Shown here piece after piece: positions 34,350 to 47,300 of a stretch of DNA of 64,000 nt. A program made the position numbers and the translations under genes. Numbering within the stretch: position 1 is the first letter of the stretch; every line of letters starts with the position of its first letter. The stretch covers positions 186,001-250,000 of the forward strand of contig QEAR01000014.1 in the NCBI GenBank assembly GCA_006535965.1, written 5' to 3'. The stretch is from Spizellomyces sp. 'palustris'. Its lineage: Eukaryota; Chytridiomycota; Chytridiomycetes; Spizellomycetales; Spizellomycetaceae. The notes under the pieces were generated by a model. That model had not been told where the DNA came from and ran no database searches. It saw only the letters and a program-made list of their open reading frames with translations.

Positions 34350-34715
34350 ATGGCTCAGTCAACCGATACTGGCTTTTTCGTGGTCTCTGTGAACTCTTCG
34401 TTCATCCAGTGGCACGGGTTCCCTATTCCTCGAAGGTTGGGTCGATTAGTGGTCTTTTGTCCCGAATTACAGCGTGTCAGACAAATACGATGGGGTAGCA
34501 TGACTTCATGTCTCAACTCCAAGCGATGGATGGATCAGCGCAAAATCACATTTACAAATGCACAAGAGAAAGCCATTCTTGATTTCCTTTACATTCCTAC
34601 CGCTTCTTTCTCAGTTAGATCTCGCTTGTTACACTGCCCTCACGGTCAGCATTCCTTCCGGATACAGAGATTTGTCAGAACACGCGGCAAAGTACGAGAC
34701 TGTCCTATTTGTTAA
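34350..34715 (+). CDS. Doubtful 121-residue open frame
   Basis: Intronless frame starting ATG at 34350 (MAQSTDTGFFVVSVNSSFIQ) with balanced composition and a Cys/His-containing C-terminus. No domain recognised, and a second long frame overlaps it, so coding status is uncertain. It may be a chance ORF or a decayed gene. Confidence 0.2.
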   Translation: MAQSTDTGFFVVSVNSSFIQWHGFPIPRRLGRLVVFCPELQRVRQIRWGSMTSCLNSKRWMDQRKITFTNAQEKAILDFLYIPTASFSVRSRLLHCPHGQHSFRIQRFVRTRGKVRDCPIC

Positions 34716-34834
34716 AGTGAACAGAGGCGCCGAGTCCATTAGCATTTAAACCATGAATACATGTCCCAATGGTGTTCCCAGAATGTCGCGGCGGACCGAC
34801 TTTGGTGATTGGTGATTTCTCCCTGTGGCGGATC

Positions 34835-35150
34835 CTAGCTCTCCATCAAACGATCATGACAAAGGCCTAGCGTTAGTGTCAGCCGCCGAACAAAATCCCC
34901 AATATAATTTGGCAAGGGGGGGATAATGAGCAATTTGCGATGGATTTTCTTGGAAATGCGTGGGTGAATCACCAATCGTTCGATGGTCTCACACACAGTA
35001 ATTCCTTGGTCAGCAACATGCAAATCCTGCAATAATGTGTTCCAAACAATGACCAGGATCCTCTCCGTAGCGTCCCAAGGGTTACGCAAGCCGGCGCCTG
35101 CAGTCAGCTTGATGGCCGCGCAATATGGGCGCCAGTCCTGATATAATAGC
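34835..35150 (-). pseudogene. Orphan coding-like fragment, possibly a gene remnant
   Basis: About 104 codons remain open on the minus strand, reading DWRPYCAAIKLTAGAGLRNP, WDATERILVIVWNTLLQDLH and IERLVIHPRISKKIHRKLLI, ending in a TAG at 34835. The alternating hydrophobic/charged pattern looks like a folded helical protein, but no start or upstream exon could be found: the frame is closed by a stop just upstream and no good acceptor is present. I do not recognise the family. It could be a gene fragment or the last exon of an unannotated gene. Confidence 0.35.
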
Positions 35151-35506
35151 GCACATTAGGCTATTAACGCCGTTGGCGCAGTCCTGCTGACTGATCTCGA
35201 CTGACGCTATATGTTTGCGCAATCATAGTCGTGCTGATATCTCTTTGTCGATTCGCGTTCGGGCCGCCCGCGCGTCAAGCGCTTCTGGCTGGTGAACCGG
35301 GGCAAAGGCTGGGTACCAAGCTAAGCAGTACTGCGCCAATATTCGATCGCATTCCAATGAGAGTGGCTTAGTGCCATTTGCGGTCCTTCATGGCGATTCC
35401 CCGTTCGCCTGCTGGTGCATGGTGTGTCGTCGGGGGGCATTTCTTTGGTCCTCATATATCACAGTTTTCCCCACATCAGTTCTATTCTCCCTGAGCGACC
35501 GTCACA

Positions 35507-38401
35507 ATGAGTGGTGCACAGTACGCCTATGATGAAACGGGCGCAATCTTCAACTTCTTCTTGTTAACCATTCTGGGTATGGTGTTGATCCCATCAACGT
35601 ATACTTGGTTGTTCGGGGGCCGGAAAGGTGAGGCTAGTTTATCTCGGTTTTTATATTATTGTGGCTTTCCTTTCATAATTAATGATATGCTGACTGTGTG
35701 TTGAACGATCGATAATCTTTGGTGGTAGATGTGACTGCGGGAGAGGATTGCAAATGTGAAACATGTCGGGAAAAGCGAGTGCGCTTGGTTGCAATGAAGA
35801 AGAAGCAAGAGCCTTTGATCTCTACCAGGTATTCATGTTTCGGACTGCCGCTTCTTGCCACATTGGTCTAACGTGGTGATCAATCTGGCGCGTTCATTAG
35901 GTTTATTCTACTACTGCTTGGTTGGGCACTCTTCTCGTTCGTTGTCTACAAGGTTGCTACAACCAGCGTGGAAGAGAAGGGACTCTGGGATCCTTACAAG
36001 ATCCTTGGAGTTGACCAGAGCGCTGATGCCGACCAAGTGAAGAAGGCCTGGAAGGATTTGATGAGGAAATGGCATCCTGATAAGAACCCGGACAATGTGG
36101 AAGAAGCCACAAAGATGACCACCGACATCTCCAAAGCATACAAGACTTTGACGGACCCAGAAGCCAGGCAGAACTGGGACGAGTGGGGTCATCCGGATGG
36201 AAAACAGTCTTTCCAACTAGGACTCGCTCTCCCAAGATGGTTGGTAGAAGAGGGTAATAATTTCAAAGTGCTCTTTGTATACGCGGGTGTCTTTATGGTT
36301 TTGTTGCCGGCATTGGTGGTAGGGGTCTATTTTGTGATTGGGAGTTACCTTTCCCTGGTCATTTTACTGAACTTCTTTTCTTCAGGCCCGTTGGTGGAAT
36401 AATGCGAAGCAGATGAACAAGGAAAAGATCCTTCATCCGACCATGGCGAAGTTCTACAGAGAACTGAGAGAGTCATTGGGATTCAAAGGTGAGAATATAT
36501 AACATTTGCGGAAATTTCTAGAGTCATTTATCTGAACATATGATGAATCGACGCACAGCTTTGCTTGAGTTGTTGAGCAAAGGAGACGAATTCTATACAC
36601 TTATTACGCTTGATAAAAGTGAAACGCCTGCATTGGAGAAGGTATGTGAACGGACGGGATGATCTTTTCCAGTGTATGTGATGTCAATTTTTGAGCTTTA
36701 GTTAGTGGAGCAAGTGAAGGAAGCTATGGAACAGAAGACACCCGATCGTTGGAATAAGAAGGTATTTTCTACAGTTTCGTGCAGGTTAAGTGTCAGGTAG
36801 ATTTATGTGAGTGTCCTTCCAATTTAGTTGACATCAGCGAAAGACCCGCAAATGGCCATGCAACAAAAAGTGTACCTCCTTCTACACTCCCACCTATTGC
36901 GCTTGACTCCAGAGGACCCAAAATTGGCACATGGTACAGATTGTTATCAGGGTTAACTGAATGGCTAGGTTCCCTTCGCTGATCTAGTGTTTGGATGTCT
37001 AGAACAACGGCTTGTGGCGGAGAGGAGTGTACAACTAGTTGCAGGAATGCTACAAATTGCTATATCACGATCATGGCTCAACATTGCATTGAGCGTCATT
37101 GACCTGGGACAGGTGAGTTGAGGGTCGCCGCAGTTGCACGGTATTGATATATTTCTCATAATGTCACTCGCTCTTTAGATGCTTACACAGGCATTGTATT
37201 TCCACCAATCACCCTTGATGCAACTTCCTTACATCACGGCGGATAAGCTCAAGTATTTCCGCTCAAAAAAGGTGCCAGCCCGATATCTGATTGATGCAGA
37301 ACCAGCTTATGTTGACCACAGGTTTTTCGTAGAGGGACGTCAGCACCATCCGTGATTTGCTCGAACTGGAGGAAAAGGATCGCAAGTAAGTATATACTAA
37401 GGCGATCACGTCTGCAACCGCATTAAAGGCCCTTGTCCATTTCAGCGATCTCCTACGGTTCTTGGCACCTGAGCAGATTGCTCTGGTAATGCATGTGGCG
37501 CAACAGTATCCCTTACTTCGCATAACGAAAGCAAAATTCTCTGGTACGATAGGTCTTAATTAGGCGAGAATCCAACTCGATTCTTACTAGCGTTTATTAA
37601 ATGAATACAGTTTTGGGCGAGCCTGCCATTATTCCCAACGCTGTGGTGACACTCAGCATCAAGTTGGAAATCGGCACAATTGAGGATCTTAAAAAGGACA
37701 AGGAAAATGGCACGTCGCTGCGAGATGACAACACCGCCGACGATGGGGAACCAAAAAACAACTGGTGGGAAAAGAAGGAGCAAGCACCGTTGGTCCATGC
37801 GCCATATTTCCCCGCGGTTGGTAGAATGAATGACTTGGCGCTTTCTCCTTCACTGCTCGTAATGACTCATTTTTGCCGCGACATATGTAGGAGAAGCGTC
37901 CAGTGTGGTGGGTTTACTTTGGGGACATGAAGCAGAACCGACTTATCACTATCGGCAAAGTGAGCGATCTCATCAAGGAAAAGACAATCCGACTACAATT
38001 CCAAGCACCCCCTCGACCCGGACAATGGGCATTCCAGGTGTTTGTCAAATCCGACTCGCATATTGGTTGCGACGCCTTGTGTGAGCTGAAGGTAAGAATT
38101 GGACATCTTGTACGCAACCCAACATTTGCATTCACTCATCGAAATCACATTTCAGCTTGTCGTTGAGCCACCGGAAGCCGCTCCCCTACAAGAGGAAGAG
38201 GACGACATTTCGGACCCAGAAGATGACAGCATTGCCGGTCAGATGCAGCAAATGCGTACTGGCGGTGGGGGACCTAAAGTCAATGGCAAGAAGGGCAGTA
38301 AAGATGAAAGTGATGAGGGTGAGGATGCTGAGGACGTAGGAAAGAAGGATAAGCTGGATAGTTATGAGGACTCGGATGATTCAGATGACGAAGATGCGTG
38401 A
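35507..38401 (+). CDS. SEC63: Protein translocation component SEC63
   Basis: ER membrane J-protein that recruits BiP/Kar2 to the Sec61 channel for post-translational import. Exon 1 encodes a first TM segment (FNFFLLTILGMVLIPSTYTW), then a second TM (ILLLLGWALFSFVVYK). The lumenal J-domain follows (LWDPYKILGVDQSADADQVK, KAWKDLMRKWHPDKN with the HPD motif, WDEWGHPDGKQSF), and a third TM (LFVYAGVFMVLLPALVV). Later exons give the Sec63/Brl domain (ILHPTMAKFYRELRESLGFK, LLELLSKGDEFY), the Ig-like end (FQAPPRPGQWAFQVFVKSDS) and the acidic cytosolic tail (DSYEDSDDSDDEDA), stop at 38401. About ten introns. Confidence 0.94.
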
Positions 38402-38772
38402 CCCAGTAGAGGTACCTAGTTTTACGGCGGCAGAGGGGAGCGCGAGTTGTGGCGATGCTTGCTGCTTGAGAACATCCGATGAGTTGGGCGATGCGCGCGA
38501 TGAAACGGCTTATGCAAATCTTGGCGATCATGTGTCTCGACTAGGGCGTCTAGTTCATGGCCAGTCGTTATGGTTGGGGTTGTGAAGTGTGATGATTCGT
38601 GCGTATGAAGTTGTATTGCATCCGTTCATCAAAGTTCCATTAGATGGCTTCCCTTCCATCGCTGTACCTGATAAGACTCCATGTGATATACATTCTATGG
38701 ATGGGCCACTCTAACTACCATAGACAACTATCTAATGATTCTGTATTATATCCCACTGCTCTATTATGCTTT
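38402..38772. other. Convergent intergenic gap, SEC63 / VWA8
   Basis: 371 bp between two convergent stops. Nothing beyond probable 3' UTRs seen. Confidence 0.5.
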
Positions 38773-41700
38773 TCATGCAATAGCAGTAAATATCTCTTTC
38801 ATGATTTTGGGTATGTCACTGGTATTCAGCGCCACAAATGCCTTCCCTGGTGGCATGCTTCGTGTCAGTCTAAGAAAGGCGAAAATTAGTCAATATGCCC
38901 ACATATTGAAACAAATGATACCAAAGCACCCACATTCTGGCCTCTTCGCCAATTGAACCAATGAATAGAATGGCGCAATTTACTCGTGGATCTGATTCGA
39001 CGACTTTTGCCAGAGCAGAAGGGTGTATGCCATAACGTCTAAGATTGGCATCTGAGAGAATGAGGGTAAAATAGTCATCTAGAATACATAGGATAAGTTT
39101 CGTCGAAATGCTAACACGAATCCACGATACGCTTGAATGCATACCGGCTTCCTCTTTGACCACGTCTTTCACGGCGCGCTCGGTAGCTTTGAGTGTCGTA
39201 TCGCCGGAGAAGCAGTATTGTGAATGTGCACTCATAGTTTGAAGGACTAATGGCGTATTTGATGAATACCCCCAAGCAGTGCATCACGTGAAATGCCTAG
39301 TTTAACTACCTTTCAGCCTCTCCATCTCATCCTTTGGAGGCTTTCCTGGAAGGACAAATTCAATGCACTCCGAATCACCTAATAGTCATCATCAGCAAAT
39401 CATCAAATGATGGCTATCGTGGAGCTAACGTGGAACTGTCAAACGAACCTGAATGTCCGACAATGTCATAAACGTATTTATCTCCCAGTGACTGAAGACT
39501 TTCCATGATCTAGATCAGAAACCGTCATTAATCATCTTTCCATCCCTATCAGCTCGTGGCACGGATTGAAGGACATACCATCAACGCAGTCTCCAGACTT
39601 CGGTTCAATCGCCCATCGTGCTCATTATAGCTGTACATGGAAGCACTGACGTCGAACACAAATTTCAACCGCTTCGGCTTCTTTTGTGTTGCCCCATGCT
39701 CAGGAGTTTCTTCTCCGCGGCGTTTGTATATGGATGTTTCGCCGGTTAGACCTACGTAAAGCTACGTTATTCATTGCCGCCATCGTAAAAGGAATCAGGA
39801 CCATCACAACGGACCTTCTATAATCTTCCCTTCATCCAATTCTCCATCTGTCTGATTCTGCAGCCATGTTCGCTCCTTTTCTTTCGCTTGCACTCCTTCT
39901 AAAATAACTTTCAACTGCATAATTTCCTGTCGGACATTTTCGTATATTTCCTTATATACGCCAGCTTCGTGAGCGCTCATTTTGATGTCTTCCAATCGTT
40001 TGCGCAGCGCTTCGCGTCCCATTTGCTGTGCAGCGGCTTTGATGTGCTCCGGCACGTCATTTTTAATGTCCTATGGTACCGTCATGATCAGATAGCGCCA
40101 GGGCGTGAATGAGAACTGAGACCCAGTCACGTACATCTGGGAGACGGACGATAGGGTTCCCCGGCTTATGCAATCGGTACGGCCCGCCCCTGCCTCCAAT
40201 ACCTGCGGTATTGCTTCCGCCGGATCCACCAGCCCATCTAAAATGCATATGATTAACCATCTGCAAAGTGAGGGCCTTATGCACGGAAAGCGGGAAACGA
40301 TGCATACTGGTTTCCTCCAACGTGAGGTTGGTTATCCACTTTTCCGTGTTTGGGCCCAGAGGCCTGGAAGTACAACTTTAGATTTTGACATAACGTTGAC
40401 TAGCATTTACCAAGTCGCCATATGCTCTTACCGATGGCGGCATCCGATTCTTGCCTTTTTCCCACTTAACTTCAAGCTGCTTTTCCTTGTCGCCTCCTGC
40501 TCCAGATCCGTTCTTAACAGCTTGGAACCCGACGGCAGACACATTTAAACTGGATGTTTAAATTTGATCAGCTGCCGCAAAGATCCTTCGTGACGGAGGA
40601 ATGGTACTATCACTTACCCGTGTTTCCGTAAAGCAGCAACCAAGACTTCAAAGAATTCTTTTCGATGCACATCAAAATCGAAAACATTTCTCAAGATTTG
40701 ATCCAAGGGTTCTCCAGGGAAGGCCTGCATGTGCTTGACGATGTTCATCAATTCACGCAACGAGTACGGATAACCGACAAGTCCGTCATCAAACGCCTGG
40801 CGGAGGTCTCCGAAAGCTAGGACCAGCTGTTGTAACACTTCCGGGTCAACAGCTGGTGCAGCCTGACGCAGAAGGGATAGCTCAGATGCAGGGTCAGGAT
40901 TCTCCACGGCATGGCAACTGAATACTTCGCCAATGGCACCAAAGAAGTCGTTGCCAAGGAAAGGATACCCTGGACGGTTGGCCAGAACGATAATACGGAA
41001 TTCAGGATGCATGATAATATCGCGGGAAGGATCAATCAACCTTTCGTCTTGGGGTGCCGGCCGGATACGTCGCCCATCAGTCAGTGGCATTTCGCCGGTT
41101 TCCGCCAGGCTCTTCAAAATGCTCGTAATATACACCGGAGCCTTATCGGCTTCATCTACTATTAATACTCGGCCTTTTTTCACAGCCCGGACAAGTGGGC
41201 TGTCTTTGTACTCAATTACTCCATTTTCGACCACAGGTTGCACGGTAAGCGACTGGACAGTTGTGTCACGATGCAGCTGGACGTATTCCCGAGGTCGCCC
41301 AATAAGTTCCAATACCCGATCAGTTAGTTTGTTTTTGCCAACACCCTGGTTACCAATAAGCAACAGATGCTCGCCCAAAACAAAGTCAACGGCAATTTCT
41401 CTCATGACTCGAGTGTGTACGTCGTTATCAAAGAATCCAGGTCCACCTTCAGCCGTGTGTGGAATGAGAGCTCTTGCCTCGACGTCATCAGGGCGGATCG
41501 TATATTTGGGAAGGGCAACGTCACCGAACCGTAGAGTGTCAGGTGTATTCTCAATGGTGTACTTGACGATTTTGCCACTGGGTTGTATTCCAGAATCAGC
41601 CAAAACGTCCTCTAAAGCATGTCGTGCCAATTGAGGAAGGAATGGGCTGAGACACGTTCTGTGAATTGCAGTGTAAAGGGACTCATCTGGGAATTGAGCG

Positions 41701-44123
41701 AGTCGACGACAGATCCGCAGAAGCTGCCGAGTCGACAAAGACGTCGACTTGGCCAACACAGTTTCGTGTCCCGATCCTCCACCTTCTGCCAATTTTCGGA
41801 ATCGTGCAGCAAACTCTAGCAACTGCCTAGCCTTGTCTTCTGGACATTGAGTCAATGTGCGTAACAAGGCCGCTTCTTCCTGAACATCCATGGCTCCGAC
41901 TTCCAGGAATTGAAACATCGCGCCAACCTCTTCCGTGAGCCACTCCATCTCTTGCTTGGGAGCTTTGTGATGAAGGTGGACGCTAGCCGTAGCGATAATA
42001 CGGAATGCTGGATGTACCGGCAGGACACGTTTTGCGGCAAGCTGCTCTGTGGACAAACCCGTGCGCTCCTTGAGGCTTTCAAAGTTCTCAGCACTGGTAA
42101 GGAAAGTACCATCCGGTAGGACAGCTTCCCTATCCTGAATAAGTCGTTGTAGGCTGGCAATGGTGCCAGCACGGACCCAATGCAAGCCGTCAATAACTGC
42201 AATTTTGCCTTCCAAAGCCGCACGGACTAGGCCGGAGCTTTCCCAATAAGTGCTTCCATCTCTTCGTGTGCCCCTCCGCTGCAAAAGATCCCTCGCAGTC
42301 ATATCACGATACATGTGAACCGTCTCGGTTTCATAACCAAATAGTGCAGCGAATCTCATAATAGCTGTCGTTTTCCCGCTGCCCTTCGGTCCTGCCAGAC
42401 AGATGTCCCGGCCCATAGCATGGGCTTGTGCAATTCGCGTTACAACGTCACGGTATCGAGGAGTATGCACAAACACACCGCCGTAGCTGCCAATCTCGCC
42501 AGATGCAAGAGGAACCAAGGGCGCTAACCCCAATGTAACTGGCAAAGTTACAGACGAACTTGACGATTGGAAGGTGGCGCTACCTCGAGTAACGGCTGTC
42601 AGATCGTATGACGACTTACGACTGACATTCGCTCCTCGTAATTCAACGGGAACCTTAAACTTGGTGGACAGAGTTTTAAAGGCTTGTAGTTGATCATTTG
42701 TCAAAGCACTGCCGACCCAGGACGACGGCCAAAATCTTTGCAAAGCACTTTCGATATCTTGAGCCTCCGCAGGAAATAATCTGAGAAGGTCAACGAGGCC
42801 ACCCATGGACGTTTGCGGAAAATGTGGTAGAAGAGCAGCGTTGGAGGCATCATTTGCCGAAATGGTTAGCTGGTCCTTAATTTCGTGTGTATACTTGATA
42901 GTTTTGATCATATCTCGTAGCTTGATCAGCAGTTCATTTGTCTGAGATATTGTGCCCGCCTGCAAGGCACCCGCTTCGATTAGAGCAGCTGAGCGGCTCC
43001 TAATCTCGGAACCATCAAAGGGGCTCTCAATGTATCGGACCTGAAACCGACTTCGGAAAGGCGGATCCAATGGATTCCCAGGATACGGCGGAATTGGCAC
43101 GCCTAATGCAATGACCCTGAACCGCTCACTAGCCCTTACTAATTGCCAAGAATCCAATTCTTCCCGGGTGTGATTTTTGAGGAGGGCGTCATAGCGGGAA
43201 TGATGAACAATATGTCGCCCATCCTCTAAATTCATTTCTCGGTTTTCCAACAGATTGTTCAAGACCGGGAGAACATTGCGCTCAGCCTTTTCGATACCCT
43301 CAATAATGAGCACGCGACCTTCAATGGCTGCTCTTACGGCCACACCGTCGACCCACTCGGCGGTAAGTCCGCCAGATCCGCTAGCGTCACGCACGATCTC
43401 CCTTCGCTGTTTCAGGTCAGACTCCGCTGATGTGTCTCTGTGCAGGGCAACGTACTCGTGTTCTCGATTCGTTATATGGAGGTACGTCAAGGCGAGGTGT
43501 CGCTTTAGTGGCCCAGGTGGCCTGCCATTTACATTGTATTAGCAGCAGATTTCCTTTCCCCACATTTGCATGAGGTACCCAGCGACAGTTTCCATACCCA
43601 ATAAGAAACATATCCTGACCAAGCATGTCTTTCCGCATCATCCATTGCAAGTGTTCCAAGACATCCTAAAAGTACGTCAGAACCAGTCATCATGCGCAAT
43701 TTTGCAAAAGACATCTGACACCAATCAAACCAACCTGTCTAGTCAGATCCAGCAGACTCTCTATGGGCACCCTATGTGGTGCCTGTGCATCGACGACCGG
43801 AATGCACACGTTCCCGATGCACACGCGGGACCCATCGTCTTCCAAGCTCCCGGTTGAAGAATCTATCGACAATGGTTAATCTGGCATAAGAGGAATAACA
43901 TCAATTCCCGCCGCGTCCTATTGTCACCTTGGCTTGCTGAGGTTGATAAGGATCTAGGTTTCAATGCCGCCTGCAGGTGTTGCAACCGCCGTAGAGCAGT
44001 CCCAGGCGACTGGACCTGCTTCCTGGTGTACATGGTACGGACGAAGACTTTCCTCCCTATATGGTGAGCGTAAATGCTGACGCCGCGTGGACTCTGTTTA
44101 TGAGCGAGAGCCCGCAGCAGCAT
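38773..44123 (-). CDS. VWA8: von Willebrand A domain-containing AAA+ ATPase VWA8
   Basis: Large mitochondrial, dynein-like AAA+ ATPase of about 1,650 residues. The N-terminus (ATG at 44123) is Arg/Ser/Gln-rich, as for a presequence. The first AAA module has GQDMFLIGPPGPLKRHLALT, EYVALHRDTSAESDLKQRRE and ILIIEGIEKAERNVLPVLNN-type blocks. The second has a Walker A, DICLAGPKGSGKTTAIMRFA. The third has LLIGNQGVGKNKLTDRVLEL and RVLIVDEADKAP. A 958-codon exon (40614-43490) holds most of this. The C-terminal exons carry a MIDAS VWA domain (FDVSASMYSYNEHDGRLNRS), LILSDANLRRYGIHP and a last exon ending DIPKIMKEIFTAIA at 38773. Block order and spacing match human VWA8 throughout. Confidence 0.93.
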
Positions 44124-44224
44124 GAAGATAGGACGACGAGCGGACGACGAGCGGAAGTGCCAATTGCGCTGATCTTGTCATGTGCAACTGATGACGGAAG
44201 AATGAAATTCCGATCGTGGGAACG

Positions 44225-44230
44225 CACGTG
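44225..44230. promoter_or_regulatory. CACGTGATG box upstream of VWA8
   Basis: 102 bp upstream of the VWA8 ATG, in the 235-bp interval to the PSD2 stop; recurrent promoter element. Confidence 0.4.
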
Positions 44231-44358
44231 ATGAGCACCTGGCTTGGAACACACAACTGGGGATATTATTGAAAAAGATATTTATCAACCAAAATGAATC
44301 AGCACGTCCGATAAAGCCCACCTCCTCCTAGCTATAGCCTAATCAAAGAGGCTAAGAC

Positions 44359-47300
44359 CTAAGATCGTTTCTTACTCCCTGCAACTCCAATGGAATTGCC
44401 CATTTTTACCAGTGTTTCCAAATTTTGCTCAGAGTTCTCTCGTAGATCATGATCGAACTCAATGGCATCCCTCTCAAAGAGAAGTATTATGGTTGAGCCG
44501 CCGAATGCAAAGTACCTTAATGAAAGAACGCGTTATGAAGATGACCTCCAGAGGATAGACACGAGTTCATCCTACCCATGCTCATCCATCCTTTTCACCT
44601 CCGTGCCCTCCTGAGATGTCAACACGATGCTTCCAACCATCATTGCACCGATACAAACGTAGGCCATCTTCCCGAATTCTGGACTGTCAAGGTATGTCAC
44701 ACAGCGTATGTTTTCCGTGTACACGTCGACGGTCGTTCTGATGATACACAGAATTAACGGCAGTTAGTAGGGTGTACATTGGTTTGGGGAAGGCAGATGT
44801 TCTCACCTTATCGCCATTGGGTTCACTGTGAAATACGACCCTTCAATCCACTTGGTTGGTCCAACCGTGCAATCGACAGGAAAATGGAACCGATGGTAAT
44901 CTACAGGAGATCACTTGTTAAATGACCAGACTTTACATAATGCATGTGTTTATTGTCCTTTTACCTTGAGGTGCTAATCGAAATATTATCATGGGGCCGC
45001 CGTCGAATGTAGCCGCCTAAGCCAAGTGTAGACCCGTTAAGTGAACATATTCGGTTTTCAGCTATGGCAGGGAGCCTATACCATCTGGTCATCCTGTAGC
45101 AAGTTCGGAACCGTGAAACGTTGCCCCTTTACCCATAACTGGGTCGCACGTTCGACAGATGGGAAACAGCTTAATCGGCAGTCTGCCGCGGACACTGCCA
45201 CTTTCTAATAGGACAAATGAGTAAGCGTTTGATAGTTTGACATCTGGCAGTTATCGTAAATAGCCAAACATACTGGGTCAGGAGACGCTACCGTTCGTGC
45301 ACCCGGTTTTAGCTTCCGGTAAAAGAATTGATTGAATGTCTGGAAGGTATCCAGTGGATCACGAACTCCAGCGAGGGTGAGATGCAGTCCTCATATATGA
45401 CGGAAAGTTCCAAATACCTACTCTCATCAAGTGGCAGATTGTGAAATGCGATAAAGTGCTTAATTGCTTTCCGGCTTGTTGGGTCATCAAACTTTTTACC
45501 CTGCTTCACACCTACAAACAAGTCAAGGGTGACCATTAGCAACGGGAGCGCATGAACTGAGGTGTGTCACTACATACTGAGATTCCGCAGTAGGTTCTTG
45601 ATGAGTCGTCGCTCCACGGCTAAGTCCGAATCATGTTAAGTCAAATCTTACAAGGATGACGAATCAATGTCCTGTACGTACTGCTTCGGCCAGAGCGGAA
45701 TTGGTAAAGTAATCGTATACCAAGGCGCACATATGTTGGCATGCGCTCCTCCACCAGTTGTCCTGTCTGAAAAAGCAAGCCATTTAGAAAACCGAGTGAA
45801 TTACTATAAAATGTCACAGGCTGGGAAATATACCGCACGGTCTTGGACGATGATATTGGCTAAAAAAAATCCAAAGCGCTCTCCATCAGATGTAGACCGC
45901 AAGATAGCACCAAAAGCCACCACTTACCATTATTTTTCCCCAGACTATAGCCTCCATAGGTCACATATGACACAATCTTACTATACCATTTTCTCGTTGC
46001 ATAAGCCTCAGTCAAAAAGCCTCCCATTACAAAATGGTCCACTTTGCCCAAATCTTCGTGTGCGCACAGCGCTACATGAGAAACAACGTCCAAATCTCCC
46101 TTTCGTTTTATTTTCTTCCGGCAAATGGGGCATTCGCGAATTTGAATAACGTGTTCTACCTCGCCGTTGGACTGCAAGGTGGCATCCGAATTACTGGTGC
46201 TGGAAATATCGCTGTCGCTGCCGTTTCTGTTTGCCTTGCTGTTCTTATTCCCTCTACTTTTGTTTCTTCTCATGGTTTTGGCCTGACATACAATCTTTCC
46301 AGTTATTTGCCCCTCCAGTATTTCGACCAGCTCTTCGAACGTCAACTCCTCATCTGGCGACTTGCCCTTACTTAAGAACATCATATTGATTGATTCATCT
46401 GAGAAATTCGAACCGAGACTGTCTAGCATCGCAGTAAGCTGGACTTTATTTATCAGCCCACTGGAGTCACTGTCAAATTCCTTGATAAGAGTCAACCAGA
46501 AATTTCGTCGAAGATCTGCGTAGAGGTTTTCAGTACTGATGTAGTGAAGATACTCAGGAACGCTTACGTACCCTTGTAGGGAGTAAATGTGTATTTGACC
46601 TTGAGCGTTGCGACGTCTGCACTCTACGGCAAAATCCTCAAGAGTCAATATAGGCTCATTTGCCGCTATGGCACCAAGTCAATCGCACCTTTGTGTTTTT
46701 CAACGCTAGCTTCAGATCCTGTTCGACTGGAGGCATCATGGTTGGCACATTGGGTGTCGTTGGAAGCCGTTTACACGTCGCGACCACATCCGATATCTTC
46801 AATTCGGTGGTACCAATGTAATCGTTATTGCTGAACTTGTCATAGTCATAAACCGAGAGGTTCACGGCCCACCCGAGTTGATGCTCTGAATGCCGTACAT
46901 GCCTAATAAAATGCAGTCGGATGCCTCAGAAATGAACAGACCCGTCCTCGGACCGATTCGCTCCTCTATTGGATGCTTACAGAAAGACCCTCTCATTCCA
47001 TGTCGGCTGCAGGGTATGCCGAACAGTCCGCGTCCGAAACGTCTTGCGCCTATAGCAACGGCAGGTCAACGCTACAGCTTGGTAACAAGCGAAGATACCA
47101 GTCGGAAGCTACCCACCCATAGCTATAAGCGTAAATCAGTAACGTGTCAAAAGAAGAAAGGTGAACTTGATGGATTTCTTTCAACACTTACGAAATGACA
47201 ACAAAGGGGTCGCAGTCGAAGGATGTGCGTGTTACATTTGTCTCGTATGGAAGATTGGTTGCACCCACGACTGATGGCCGTTAGAAAAACAACCCGGATA

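Larger units (their letters stand above)
33734..35506. other. Gene-poor interval between RPL25 and SEC63
   Basis: 1.77 kb without a recognised gene. The first 250 bp are RPL25 promoter (a TCACGTCAG-like element near 33918). Overlapping plus-strand frames at 34121-34498 and 34350-34715 look partly protein-like, but neither matches a family I know. A minus-strand coding-like stretch (34835-35150) is listed separately. The last 350 bp serve as the SEC63 upstream region. Confidence 0.4.

Noticed and set aside
40933-41634. Plus-strand open frame of 233 codons
   Set aside because: Antisense to the 958-codon VWA8 exon, which has clear AAA+ motifs; no domain in the antisense reading.
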